A stretch of 64,000 nt of DNA from Clostridium sp. CAG:710 (GTDB lineage Bacteria > Bacillota_I > Bacilli_A > RF39 > UBA660). Under the pieces are notes generated by a model. It ran no database searches, was not told where the DNA came from, and worked only from the letters and a program-made list of their open reading frames with translations. The translations under genes and the position numbers were made by a program. The stretch is from NCBI GenBank assembly GCA_000432595.1, contig HF996867.1, positions 76,051 to 140,050 of the forward strand. Direction: 5' to 3'. Shown here piece after piece: positions 1 through 8,756 of this stretch. Position 1 is the stretch's first letter. Every line of letters starts with the position of its first letter.

Positions 1-661
1 AAATAGAATTAGTAAGTATCTTATAAACTCTATCTGCTTTCCATTTGCCTAGTTTTAAATAAGCGTTATTATCTTTCATAATAGTTGCAATATTTCTAGT
101 AGAATGTCCTTTTTTACATAGTTCAAATATCTCTTTAACAACTTGTGATTCAATAGGTTCTACTTCTAAATGACCAGTTTCTTTGTTTCTAATATAGCCA
201 TAAGGTGCTTTACTTGGGTGTATTTTTTCAAGTGCCATTTCTTCCATTGCTCATTTAGTTCTTGCCCCAATTTCTTTCCCTTCACGTTGACCAAATACTA
301 AATTCATACCAAATATCATTTCACCATTAGCAGTAGATACATCATAAGGTTCAAGTATTAATTCAATCTTAACATCGTGTTCTTCACAGTAATTAAGTAG
401 CCAGAATCCATCATAATTATTTCTAGTTAATCTATCTACTTTAATAGCAATCAACTTATCAATTTTCTTTGATTTGATATCTTTTAATAATCTTTGCATT
501 TCAGGTCTCATTAAATCTTTACCAGAATGTCCTGCATCATTATAGACATCCATAATATCATAATTATTCTTTTCACAATATTCTTTTATCATTCGAAGTT
601 GTGAATCAATAGAATAGCCATTATCTCTTTGATCATCAGTAGATACTCCTATGGAACGCAT
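1..661 (-). pseudogene. Large serine recombinase, broken, runs off the left edge
   Basis: Resolvase-type catalytic domain followed by the start of the recombinase domain; such enzymes integrate and excise mobile elements. The catalytic serine lies in GVSTDDQ near residue 8 and the VDRLTRN motif near residue 80. The frame is open from 661 to the window edge except for one TGA at 251-253, between RTK and AMEEM; what follows (SKAPYGYIRNKETG) is a normal continuation of the family. The N-terminus is unusual: relatives read YxRVSTDDQ where this one reads MRSIGVSTDDQ, which suggests a small indel. The likely reading is a nonsense-mutated relic of an older element. The zinc ribbon and coiled coil would lie outside the window. 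Confidence 0.8.
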
Positions 662-843
662 ATACCGTATTATTTTAAAACATTAGATTTAATAAATTTT
701 GATTATAAAATAAATACCAGTATCACTATTGTTACTGGCATGAAACAAGAGAAAGTTAGTATTGATAAATTAAATATTACAATCTCTTTTGGTATATAAA
801 ATAGCATGTTTCAAATTAAAATAATGATTGTTAAATAAAAAGG

Positions 844-884
844 AAAAAGAATATTGACTATATGAATTATCAATATCCTTTTTT
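844..884 (-). terminator. Terminator of the minus-strand salvage operon
   Basis: Inverted repeat ATATTGA (851-857) / TCAATAT (70 to 76 of the same row, i.e. 870-876) flanked by an A tract and a T tract, just past the stop of the gene ending at 895. It could act on both strands. Confidence 0.6.
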
Positions 885-894
885 ATAATGTGAA

Positions 895-1689
895 TTATAG
901 TTTTTTTGATTTGTTAATTGACTCAAATATCATATTAATATTGTCATTAGCATTTTGGTTATTACTGGTAGTTATGTCTCTTTTGATTTGAGCTAAGATA
1001 TCTAAATCCAATTTTTCTTTTCCTACTAACATTTCTGAAAGTCTACTAGAAATTGTTTCAATAGGATATATTGAACTTACTGCACTTATTAATGGTTGTA
1101 AATCTAATAAACATCTACTATAATCTCCTAATTGTTTATCAATTATCTTTTTCTTTCTTTCTTCGTCAATTAATTTTTGTGTTGTATTTTGTATGGCCTG
1201 AATATGTCCAATCGTTTGTAATAGCTTAAAACCTATGATATCTATTGGATTAGGTACTATTATGCTTTTACCATTAGAAGTTAATTTAACAAGATTAATT
1301 CCTAATTCACAATCTCTCGGATCACTTATATGTAGAACAGATTTCCCTTTTGATGAGATTTTATCAAAATCTGGGATAATATCATATAAATTATAAATAA
1401 ATGCTTTACTTGGTTCACCAGAAACATAAACATAATCAGTGTCATTAATTTGTCTTCTAAATTGAGAAAAATTATTTTTTGCTTCAACTGGAATATCATA
1501 AATAGAACCCATTCCAATTATCTTTCCATTATCAACCATTATTTCTTGCATACTGTCTGCACAAATAAATGGCAGTGTTGCTAAAGAACCAGCCATATAA
1601 TATAGTACATTTCCATTTTTATTAATAGGTGGTTTTGTTTTATAATATAATTCACATAAATCCCACGCAATTTCTTCTATATTTCTCAT
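895..1689 (-). CDS. Unknown protein, last gene of the salvage operon
   Basis: About 264 residues and no family I recognise with certainty. The N-terminal part has AGSLA near residue 29 and NDTDYVYVSG near residue 83, a spacing loosely like the GS...DxD of minimal nucleotidyltransferases; this is a weak resemblance only. The C-terminal part is helical and polar. A TTG at 1704 would extend the frame, but the ATG at 1689 has GAGAGG seven bases upstream, so I place the start there. The upstream PnuC-like gene ends at 1701, so the two are tightly coupled. As the last gene of a kinase / amidase-fold / PnuC-like set it probably acts on the same small molecule, perhaps as a nucleotidyltransferase; that role is inference. 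Confidence 0.6.
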   Translation of the reverse strand: MRNIEEIAWDLCELYYKTKPPINKNGNVLYYMAGSLATLPFICADSMQEIMVDNGKIIGMGSIYDIPVEAKNNFSQFRRQINDTDYVYVSGEPSKAFIYNLYDIIPDFDKISSKGKSVLHISDPRDCELGINLVKLTSNGKSIIVPNPIDIIGFKLLQTIGHIQAIQNTTQKLIDEERKKKIIDKQLGDYSRCLLDLQPLISAVSSIYPIETISSRLSEMLVGKEKLDLDILAQIKRDITTSNNQNANDNINMIFESINKSKKL

Positions 1690-1700
1690 ACTCATTCCTC

Positions 1701-2348
1701 TCAATTTTGTCTTTCAAATTTAATCCATTTTATTAGGCCATAAACGTTAATTAATAAGTATCCTATTGATACTAACAACATCATTACTGCATTAGGACTT
1801 TTATTAAAAACATTAATAATCCAAATTGATAAATCAAAAGTATTATTAAATAACCATATTATCCAACATTCTTTAAATCTTAAATTCATAAGAATAATTC
1901 CGCACAAGTTTATAACATTACTGCTTGAATCTAGAAATGCTAATTGTTGACCTGGTATTTTTGTCAAAAGAAAACCTAATAGTAAGCTTCCAAGTATACA
2001 ACTAGTAATTATTATAATTGAGTTTTTTAATGTAAAACCTCTAATACTTACCTCATTGCTACTATTCTTGTTTTTAATCCAACTAACATATCCTTGTATT
2101 TGTGATGGAAAGAATACAATTACTGATAATATAGCAATACCATATAATCCATTTATATAAGAAATGTAAGCATTTAACAAGCAAAAAGCGGCTCCAAATA
2201 TATAGTTATAAGTCTTACCAATACTTGCATAATATGCATTTAATAATCCACAAGTAAGTGTTAGAGTTCCTAAAAAATAATCTTTAGTAATAATTCCACA
2301 TAGTATAGAAAATAATACAATTATAATAGTATAAATTTTATTTCTCAT
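1701..2348 (-). CDS. PnuC-family vitamin/nucleoside transporter
   Basis: Integral membrane protein of 215 residues with about seven hydrophobic segments. It matches the PnuC pattern: early helices with NAYYASIGK, a mid-protein GYVSWIKN loop, and a late half with INLCGIILMNLRFKECWIIW followed by the final helix and WIKFERQ. PnuC proteins carry nicotinamide riboside (or thiamine/riboflavin in variants) by facilitated diffusion, trapped by an internal kinase. Here a phosphotransferase and an isochorismatase-fold protein are encoded just upstream, which supports a nicotinamide-type substrate. The start at 2348 has GAGG at a good distance and this RBS overlaps the stop of the preceding gene. It ends in TGA, which with the downstream RBS argues that TGA is a true stop. 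Confidence 0.8.
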   Translation of the reverse strand: MRNKIYTIIIVLFSILCGIITKDYFLGTLTLTCGLLNAYYASIGKTYNYIFGAAFCLLNAYISYINGLYGIAILSVIVFFPSQIQGYVSWIKNKNSSNEVSIRGFTLKNSIIIITSCILGSLLLGFLLTKIPGQQLAFLDSSSNVINLCGIILMNLRFKECWIIWLFNNTFDLSIWIINVFNKSPNAVMMLLVSIGYLLINVYGLIKWIKFERQN

Positions 2349-2358
2349 AAACTTACCT

Positions 2359-2841
2359 CTAAATCACATTTTCTTTTCCAATTAATCTTTTCAAATTATT
2401 GATAAAAATATTATGAAGTTCTAATCCTTTATGACTCATTGTATAATTCTCTAAAACATAAATATTATAATTGTTTTCAAATAAATCTAATGCAGTTTTA
2501 TATACACAGGCGTCAGTATCAAATCCACACAAAAATATTTCATCAATATTATTTTCATCAATAAATTGTTTTAATTCATCATTTAGTGCTGTATAGGTAT
2601 TTTTATTAATAATTTTATGATAGTTTGTATTTATTGCAATTTCTTGTCCATTACTTAAAAGACAACCTTTGTAATCTAATCTCTTATACCATATACTATT
2701 CTCGTTATTTATAAATTTTGTAAAAACTATATAATTGTATTCTTTAGAATTAACTAGTTCACTTATTCTATCTTTTACATCTTTTGTATTATTGTTTATG
2801 AAATCATTTTGAACATCTATGACTAATAAAAGTTTATTCAT
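2359..2841 (-). CDS. Isochorismatase-fold hydrolase (nicotinamidase-like)
   Basis: 160 residues with the cysteine-hydrolase fold of nicotinamidases and isochorismatases. The N-terminal VIDVQNDF supplies the catalytic Asp, and CGFDTDACVYKTALDLF near residue 108 carries the nucleophilic Cys; the cis-peptide and KNTYTAL region precede it. True PncA enzymes convert nicotinamide to nicotinate, but this family also includes biuret and isochorismate hydrolases, so the substrate is not fixed by sequence alone. It lies 11 bases after the kinase gene and 10 bases before the PnuC-like gene, so the four genes form one transcript. At about 160 residues it is slightly short compared with 180-210 for many relatives. 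Confidence 0.8.
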   Translation of the reverse strand: MNKLLLVIDVQNDFINNNTKDVKDRISELVNSKEYNYIVFTKFINNENSIWYKRLDYKGCLLSNGQEIAINTNYHKIINKNTYTALNDELKQFIDENNIDEIFLCGFDTDACVYKTALDLFENNYNIYVLENYTMSHKGLELHNIFINNLKRLIGKENVI

Positions 2842-2852
2842 CTTTTCACCAA

Positions 2853-3857
2853 CTATCTTTTAATTAATATATTTGTAATTTTTTCATTACAACTATAAGA
2901 ATAACCAATTTTACCTTCATTTAACCAATACTGATTTTCTTCGGAGTCTTCTTCTGTTTTAGCAATAAATATGGGTTGTAAAATATGCATTGCGTTTGCT
3001 AATTTATAAAAAGTCCAAAATGTTTGAAGTTCATATTCAGTTAATTGATTATATTTATTATACTCGGTTAACAATGTTGTAATATTATCAATTGTTGTTT
3101 GCTCTGAGCTTTCATCTAAACACATATTACAAGATATAACTGCTAAATCTATTATTCTTGGTAAATAGTTAGAAACAGCAAAATCTATAATCCATATTTT
3201 TGAATTGTTATCTTTCATTACATTTGTATTGATTATATCTCCGTGAACAAATGCTTTTGGCAATTTATCAAAATCAATGTTTTGTAATTCTTTTAATAGA
3301 TTATCAAATTCTTTCTGATAATATTTTTCAAGATAAATTCTCTTTTGTTTATATTCTTCTTCAAAATTTATTATCGCCCATGTATCATATATAAAATTAG
3401 GCTTAATATCTAAATTATTTATCATAGCGGTTTGTCTAGCTAATTCTTCGATTTCGTATTTACTGGTTTTTTGTTTTAATTCAAAAAAGTTTTTACCATT
3501 AATATACTCAAATACGCAAATATCATAGTGATTATTTTCATAATCTAAAGATAATGAGATGTCTCCATCAACAAGCAAAGGTTTTGGTGCATTAATATTA
3601 CTATTTGCAACAACTCTAATTCGATTTAGATAATTATTTATATCTTCATTAGTTCTAAATTTATTAAAAATTTTAACACAATATTTACCTTTTGAAGTGG
3701 TTAAGTAATAATTATAATCCTCATAACCAATAGTAATTAATTCATTTGAAACAAAATTCCCCAAATTATATTTATTACATATTTGTTCTGATATATTTTT
3801 CAAATCTGTATTTAATCCTATTCTTTTATTAAAATCTTGTAGTTCAAAAGTATTCAT
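2853..3857 (-). CDS. APH-type phosphotransferase (small-molecule kinase)
   Basis: 334 residues of the aminoglycoside phosphotransferase / choline kinase fold. The N-lobe has YCVKIFNK (ATP-binding lysine) and the catalytic loop reads FVHGDIINTNVM near residue 208, followed by WIIDFAVSNY for the metal-binding Asp. It is first in a four-gene minus-strand operon with an isochorismatase-fold protein and a PnuC-like transporter. The most economical idea is that it phosphorylates the imported nucleoside-like substrate to trap it; homoserine, choline, thiamine and methylthioribose kinases share this fold, so this is inference. The start at 3857 is preceded by GAGAGG. Confidence 0.75.
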   Translation of the reverse strand: MNTFELQDFNKRIGLNTDLKNISEQICNKYNLGNFVSNELITIGYEDYNYYLTTSKGKYCVKIFNKFRTNEDINNYLNRIRVVANSNINAPKPLLVDGDISLSLDYENNHYDICVFEYINGKNFFELKQKTSKYEIEELARQTAMINNLDIKPNFIYDTWAIINFEEEYKQKRIYLEKYYQKEFDNLLKELQNIDFDKLPKAFVHGDIINTNVMKDNNSKIWIIDFAVSNYLPRIIDLAVISCNMCLDESSEQTTIDNITTLLTEYNKYNQLTEYELQTFWTFYKLANAMHILQPIFIAKTEEDSEENQYWLNEGKIGYSYSCNEKITNILIKR

Positions 3858-4137
3858 TTTATTGCCTCTCTTTCAAAAGTTTTTATCTAATATAATTATA
3901 TCATTAAATCATAATTTATCATATATTTTGGTCATTAAAAAATTTAATATGTTAATTAATATACTTATACACCGTCAAATATCTAACTCAAAACTTATAG
4001 TGTTTACAATAGTTCACAAAGATTTTATAAAACATTTTTGGCATATAACATTCAATATTTTATCCTTATTGACTTAAAACAAATGAGTGATACAATAAGG
4101 TAGAATATGAAATAATTAGGTGTAGACGCATCTATTA

Positions 4138-4175
4138 AAAGTACTAATTACACGAAAAGATTAGTATCTTTTTTC
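4138..4175 (+). terminator. Terminator-like hairpin
   Basis: TACTAAT and ATTAGTA pair across an 11-base loop and are followed by TCTTTTTT. No gene ends just upstream on this strand, so it may end a small RNA or an antisense transcript. Confidence 0.45.
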
Positions 4176-4287
4176 ATATTCAACCAATTCCCCAATATTA
4201 GGATTTTATGGCTGTAAGTTAGGCAATAAATAATGAAAAAAATAACTTGATTTTAGCCGAAAATAGCATTTTTTACTATCTAAAAAG

Positions 4288-4422
4288 TGTGTACGATTGT
4301 TATACACCCCTTATTTTATAAGGAACAAAAGTTAACGGTTGTATAACAAATCTTTCAAATGTAAACACTTATATTTTTACTAAACCCTTATGAAATAAGG
4401 GAAAACTCACTACTGGTGAGTT
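4288..4422. repeat. Cluster of short perfect palindromes
   Basis: Within 135 bases lie CCTTAT-TTT-ATAAGG (4309-4323), CCCTTAT-GAA-ATAAGGG (4385-4401) and AACTCAC-N5-GTGAGTT (4404-4422), with an imperfect GTGTA...TATACAC before them. Such clusters in mobile elements are often transfer origins, replication origins or regulator sites. It precedes the small genes and recombinase of this element. Confidence 0.45.
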
Positions 4423-4465
4423 GTTTGTAAACAGGTTTATCCTGCTTTATATAGAGTATTAAATT

Positions 4466-4633
4466 ATGGTCAAAGATTTTAAAAAAACACTTGTTTTAAT
4501 GGTCGAAGTTATGGCCGTAAATTATATTATTTTTAATAATTTTATGGCCAATAGTTTTATTAGATTTATAGCTATATCACTAGCTATTTTTTTATGGGCT
4601 GTATTAAAAAATAAAGTGCGTTATAATTTTTAA
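4466..4633 (+). CDS. Small hydrophobic protein, 55 aa
   Basis: Short open frame encoding a protein with one or two hydrophobic stretches (roughly residues 8-30 and 33-47) and a basic C-terminus (KNKVRYNF). No RBS of good quality is seen upstream, so expression is uncertain. It precedes a second small gene and a recombinase on the same strand, the usual position of accessory small genes in integrative elements. I do not recognise a family. Confidence 0.4.
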   Translation: MVKDFKKTLVLMVEVMAVNYIIFNNFMANSFIRFIAISLAIFLWAVLKNKVRYNF

Positions 4634-4704
4634 AGAAGTTTAAAGAAAGTTGGTGCTTAACTATGAAATGAATTGTTTAAGAATTTAAAGGGGGTAATAA
4701 AATT

Positions 4705-4890
4705 ATGATGAAAGAAAGTGATAAACATTATGAATATTTAAGAGCTTATATAGCTGAACTTGCTATGTTAGAATTTATAAAAGATAATAACTTAATTAAT
4801 GATATTGAATACAAAAAGATTAAAAATAAAATTGAAAATGAATATGCAAAACGTAATAAATTAAACAATTCTAATTATAGTTTTGCATAA
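4705..4890 (+). CDS. Small SHOCT-like protein before the recombinase
   Basis: 61 residues, acidic then basic, with a helix-turn-helix-like pair of helices: AELAMLEFIKDNNLINDIEY then KKIKNKIENEY. The pattern of a short helix, a LINDxEY turn and a second helix resembles SHOCT-type oligomerisation modules common just upstream of recombinase genes in clostridial integrative elements. A strong RBS (AAGGGGG) lies 8-12 bases before two adjacent ATG codons (4705 and 4708); either may be used. It is 51 bases ahead of the recombinase and probably cotranscribed, so it may act as an accessory or excision factor; that role is inference. Confidence 0.65.
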   Translation: MMKESDKHYEYLRAYIAELAMLEFIKDNNLINDIEYKKIKNKIENEYAKRNKLNNSNYSFA

Positions 4891-4941
4891 TAAAAATATT
4901 ATTTGAAATATGCTATTATTCAACAATTAGGAAAGGAATAA

Positions 4942-6726
4942 ATGAATAATAACAATGTAGAAATAATAAAACCAACTTTAAAAACTATATGTATAAAACA
5001 AAATAGAGAAATAAAATTAATACGTGCTTGTGCTTATTGTAGAGTTTCGACTGATAACGAAGATCAAAAAACAAGTTATAAATCTCAACGAATACATTAT
5101 AAAAATATGATTGAAGAAAATCCAAATTATGAGTTCGTAGGAATATATGCAGATGAAGGTATAACTGGTACACAAACTAAAAAAAGAGAACAATTTAATC
5201 AAATGATGAATGACACTATTAATGGAAAAATAGATTTAATAATTGCAAAATCTATTTCAAGATTTGCAAGAAATACTGTTGATACTTTAAATTGTGTAAG
5301 ACTACTTAGAGAACATAAAGTTGATGTATTTTTCGAAAAAGAAAATATCCATACACTAGGTTTATCTAATGAATTGTTTTTAACTTTATATAGTGCATTT
5401 GCTCAAGCTGAGAGTGAATCTATATCAGAAAATGTTAAAGCCGGTGTTAGAATGAAAATGAAACGTGGTTGTATGGTTGGTAAATATGCACCATTTGGTT
5501 ATTTATATGATAAAGAAAAAGATATAATATACCCAGATGAAAGCAAAAAAGATATTATTATCTATATCTTTGAAGAATACTCTAAAGGAATTGGTTTTAG
5601 AACTATTACACTTAATTTAAATGAACTTGGAATACCTAGTCCAACCGGTAGAAAATGGTGCCATGCATCGGTAAGAAGAATAATAACAAACGAAAAATAT
5701 GTTGGCGATTTAAGAAGTGGTAAATATTATTCTGATAATGTAATATCTCATAAAAGAAAAGTTAATTATGGCGAGAAAGAACAATATTTTACCTCTAATC
5801 ATCACGAGGCTATTGTATCTCGTGAGTTATGGAATAAGTGTCAAGAAATATTAGAAAAAAGAAGTAAGATAGTTAAACATGATGGCAATAGAGATAAATT
5901 CAGTAGAAAGTATCCGTTTAGTAGTAAAATCTATTGTGGTATATGTGGAGAAAGATTTATAAGACGTTCATATAAAATTAGAAGTAATAATAAAGAAATA
6001 GCTTATTGGGTTTGCAGAAGTCATAGAAATCAAATTGAGTGTTCTAATTTACTTCATTATAAACAAGAAGAATTAGAAGATATATTTATTAAAGTTTATA
6101 ATGAATTGTTTGAAAATAAAGATAAATATATTAATACTTTTATTAAGAAAATTGATGAAGTAATTAATGAAAATAACAACTTCAATTCGGATAAAATAAA
6201 AGAGGATATTTTAAATCTTCAAAATAGATTATCTAATTTAATTGACTTAAAATTAGATAATAAAATATCACAAGAAATACTAAATAATAAAGAAATAGAA
6301 ATAACTAATAAAATTAAAGAGTTAGAAAATAAACTTGCTGATAATAAAGATTTAGAATTATCTCGTAAAGAAAAGTTAGAACAAATAAATAATATTACAA
6401 AGATTTTAAAACAATATAAAGGATTAACTAAATTTAATGAAGATATATTTAATAATTTAGTAGATAGAATTATTATTGGCGAAAAGTTAGATAATGGCAA
6501 AGAAGATTTATATAAAATAAAATTCATTCTTAAAACTGGCGAAATGATTAAAGACAATCTACCAAATAGCAAATTAAAAATTGGTAGTGATATGGGACAT
6601 TATGGTTTTAGTATAAATAAGCAATCACTTGAAATAAAAGAAGATAATGTGTCTGCCTATGTATTACGTAAGAACTCTTACATAAACTCCACATCTCATA
6701 ATTTTCCTCCTTTCCTCAAATTTTGA
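4942..6726 (+). CDS. Large serine recombinase (TndX/TnpX type)
   Basis: 594 residues, the normal size for a large serine integrase. The resolvase catalytic domain begins with CAYCRVSTDNEDQ (nucleophile Ser near residue 37), with SISRFARNTVDTL near 112 and the E helix after it. The recombinase domain follows (PFGYLYD near 186; the LGIPSPTGRKW motif near 232). A zinc ribbon is formed by CGICGERF near 333 and a later CRSH...C pair, then a long coiled coil (about 395-485) that mediates synapsis and directionality. The start has GGAAAGG upstream. It is intact, unlike the copy at the left edge. It likely moves the element carrying the salvage operon or its own neighbours. It ends in TGA. Confidence 0.95.
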   Translation: MNNNNVEIIKPTLKTICIKQNREIKLIRACAYCRVSTDNEDQKTSYKSQRIHYKNMIEENPNYEFVGIYADEGITGTQTKKREQFNQMMNDTINGKIDLIIAKSISRFARNTVDTLNCVRLLREHKVDVFFEKENIHTLGLSNELFLTLYSAFAQAESESISENVKAGVRMKMKRGCMVGKYAPFGYLYDKEKDIIYPDESKKDIIIYIFEEYSKGIGFRTITLNLNELGIPSPTGRKWCHASVRRIITNEKYVGDLRSGKYYSDNVISHKRKVNYGEKEQYFTSNHHEAIVSRELWNKCQEILEKRSKIVKHDGNRDKFSRKYPFSSKIYCGICGERFIRRSYKIRSNNKEIAYWVCRSHRNQIECSNLLHYKQEELEDIFIKVYNELFENKDKYINTFIKKIDEVINENNNFNSDKIKEDILNLQNRLSNLIDLKLDNKISQEILNNKEIEITNKIKELENKLADNKDLELSRKEKLEQINNITKILKQYKGLTKFNEDIFNNLVDRIIIGEKLDNGKEDLYKIKFILKTGEMIKDNLPNSKLKIGSDMGHYGFSINKQSLEIKEDNVSAYVLRKNSYINSTSHNFPPFLKF

Positions 6727-6796
6727 GAAATATTAAATACCTCTCATATGTTTCCTCACTTAAATGCAAAAAGTGTACCCTAAATTTAAAAATTTC

Positions 6797-7063
6797 TTAA
6801 AAAGTTTTAATTTCTTTCAAATTATACTTTTCTTTACGCTCTTTAATGTAGAATAGTTTATTACTAATTTCATTTACTTTATATTCAAATATAGTAATAG
6901 TAATGGGATATATAATTAGATACTCAGTTGGTTCAATAAACTGCAAATTAGTATTTAGAAGAACTTTAACTTTTCCTTTTTTAGTTTTATAAGTAAATTC
7001 TTTAATAAGTTCTAGTAGTTTAGGATTAGGTTTGAGTTCTTGGGTAATTTTAAATTCAAGCAT
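6797..7063 (-). CDS. Small protein of the tRNA-Gly cassette family, 88 aa
   Basis: No recognised family. The ATG at 7063 has a strong AGGAGG RBS, so I prefer it over the longer frame starting at 7126. The protein is basic, with LNTNLQFIEPTEYLIIYPIT near residue 43 forming predicted beta strands. Broken or divergent relatives occur at 60.7-60.9 kb (nearly the same leader and N-terminus), and weaker ones at 56.0-56.3 kb and 13.96-14.23 kb (NVAYVMPH and NLAYVEPHKVIINNQ). In each case the gene lies beyond a terminator hairpin that follows a tRNA-Gly 3' end or a copy of one. This repeated context suggests a role tied to the insertion site; function unknown. Confidence 0.6.
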   Translation of the reverse strand: MLEFKITQELKPNPKLLELIKEFTYKTKKGKVKVLLNTNLQFIEPTEYLIIYPITITIFEYKVNEISNKLFYIKERKEKYNLKEIKTF

Positions 7064-7144
7064 AAAAAATGTCCTCCTTCCTAGAAAGAGAACATTATCT
7101 TTATATTTGGTAGAACAAGCCTTCAAGCCTGACTACGGACAAAA

Positions 7145-7195
7145 TAAAAACTTACGAACTTTAATTAGTCCGTAAGTTGTCTTCAAATGGAGCGA
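7145..7195 (-). repeat. Copy of tRNA-Gly 3' end plus terminator hairpin
   Basis: On the minus strand CGCTCCATTTGAA is followed by a hairpin AACTTACG (7149-7156) / CGTAAGTT (7171-7178) and a T tract. The same block, with few changes, follows the real tRNA-Gly(GCC) at 60940-60993 and recurs at 58771-58820. No tRNA body is present here, so it looks like an attachment-site footprint. Confidence 0.65.
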
Positions 7196-7392
7196 TAACT
7201 TTACTTATATTCGAAAAATTATACTCTCAAAGTTGTAACGATTAAATCAACTAAATAAATTATATATTATTTTAATAATAAAATCAATAGAAAAAAGCAT
7301 AAAATGTATTGACTTTTTATAAAAATGGTATAAAATATAACAAAAGCGAAAAAAATATTTTAAAAAATGGTATCATTTAGTTCGTTTTATGA

Positions 7393-7398
7393 TATAAT
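7393..7398 (+). promoter_or_regulatory. Minus-10 box of the ATPase/TOPRIM operon
   Basis: TATAAT sits 22 bases before the ATG at 7420, with GAAAGGA between. A second possible promoter (TTGACT 7309-7314, TATAAA 7329-7334) lies upstream but has short spacing. Confidence 0.45.
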
Positions 7399-7419
7399 AC
7401 TATTGAAAGGATGATTATT

Positions 7420-8742
7420 ATGATAAGATATGTTAAACTAGTTAATTATAAGTCACTTGTTAATCTATATGTTGACTTTATGAAAACTAAAACAAAACCT
7501 AAAAATCTAGTACTTATTTATGGTGAGAATGGAATAGGAAAATCAAATTTTGCAAATTCATTTTACACACTTAATGAGACAATGAGAACTATGTCTTCTA
7601 TTGAAATGTTTAAAAAGATAATTGAAAAATCAGAAGCTAAACCTAATCAATATAAAAATTTTATTGAAAAACATATAAAAGATAGATTTAAAGATGTCAA
7701 AATGATTATAAATGATTGTAAAACTATTGATTCAAACGGTAACATGCTAATGGAATATGGTTTTATTTGCAATAAAAAAAATGGTATTTATCATATTGAG
7801 ATGAATAATGAAGAAATTGTATCTGAAAAACTAGAATATGTTATTAATAAAAATCAAACTTATTTTTTTGATATAGATAAAAATAATGTTAAAATTAATG
7901 CAAGCATTTTTACTGATAAAAATTATTATAATGAATTCCTCGAATTAATTGATAAATATTGGGGCAAGCATTCTTTTCTTTCTATTTTGTCTTATGAGAT
8001 TGAAGATAAGAAAAGAGAATATATGAATAAAAAAATTTCAAAAAGTTTGCATGATGTATTATTATATTTGAAAATGATGTGCACAAAAATTAAAGGTGGT
8101 AATCATAGCGAATTTGGCATCATAGGAACTCAACATATTTTAATGGATGATTTAGAAGAAGGCAAAATATCTATAAAATATGAAAAAGAACTTGATAAAA
8201 ATGAGTATTTAATTAATGAAATATTTACTACTTTGTATACTGATATAAAAAATGTTTACTATAAAAGAACTATTGAGGACAATTATATAAAATATAAACT
8301 TTTTAGTAAGAAAATGATATATGGAAAAATAATGGATGTAGATTTTTCTCTTGAATCTACAGGAACGCAAAATATTTTAACATTAGTACCTTATCTAATA
8401 TCTGCGTGTGAAGGTCAGACAGTAATAATTGATGAGTTGGATACTGGAATACATGATTTACTAGTAAAAAACTTGTTAGAATGTATTGCGAGATATGTTA
8501 AAGGTCAACTAATTATTACTACACACAATACAATGCTAATAGATTCATCAATACCATCTGAAAATATTTATATTTTTAATGCAAATAGTAAAGCTGAAAA
8601 AGAACTAATTGCAATAACTGACTTCGAAGGAAGAATTCATAAAAATAATAGTCCGAGAAAAAGATATCTTAATGGAGTATATGGTGGAATACCTATGTTT
8701 ACTGATATAGATTTTGAGGAATTAATAGAAAATTTAAAATAA
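7420..8742 (+). CDS. AAA15/RloA-like ATPase, likely defence protein
   Basis: 440 residues with an SMC/ABC-type ATPase core split by an insert. Walker A is GENGIGKSN near residues 35-43; the ABC-like signature region is ESTGTQNILTL; Walker B is TVIIDELDTGIHD; the switch histidine is in LIITTHNTMLID. This layout is that of AAA15/AAA_21 ATPases such as RloA, AbiLi, AriA and OLD-like proteins. The next gene, 14 bases on, encodes a TOPRIM/RloB-like protein, the standard partner. Such pairs sense phage and trigger nuclease activity or abortive infection. ATG 7420 fits the AAAGGATG RBS better than ATG 7411. Direct defence activity is inference from family and context. Confidence 0.85.
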   Translation: MIRYVKLVNYKSLVNLYVDFMKTKTKPKNLVLIYGENGIGKSNFANSFYTLNETMRTMSSIEMFKKIIEKSEAKPNQYKNFIEKHIKDRFKDVKMIINDCKTIDSNGNMLMEYGFICNKKNGIYHIEMNNEEIVSEKLEYVINKNQTYFFDIDKNNVKINASIFTDKNYYNEFLELIDKYWGKHSFLSILSYEIEDKKREYMNKKISKSLHDVLLYLKMMCTKIKGGNHSEFGIIGTQHILMDDLEEGKISIKYEKELDKNEYLINEIFTTLYTDIKNVYYKRTIEDNYIKYKLFSKKMIYGKIMDVDFSLESTGTQNILTLVPYLISACEGQTVIIDELDTGIHDLLVKNLLECIARYVKGQLIITTHNTMLIDSSIPSENIYIFNANSKAEKELIAITDFEGRIHKNNSPRKRYLNGVYGGIPMFTDIDFEELIENLK

Positions 8743-8756
8743 AGGATAAATGATTA

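Larger units (their letters stand above)
3858..4465. other. Intergenic region of the mobile element
   Basis: About 600 bases between divergent units. It holds the likely promoter of the minus-strand operon (TATAAT-like stretch near 3893-3905), a terminator-like hairpin (4138-4175) and a cluster of short palindromes (4288-4422), described separately. I see no convincing protein; the open frame 3862-4077 has no RBS and a low-complexity composition. Confidence 0.6.

Noticed and set aside
3862..4077. 71-codon open frame on the plus strand
   Set aside because: No RBS, composition of random AT-rich DNA, and it overlaps the promoter region of the minus-strand operon.
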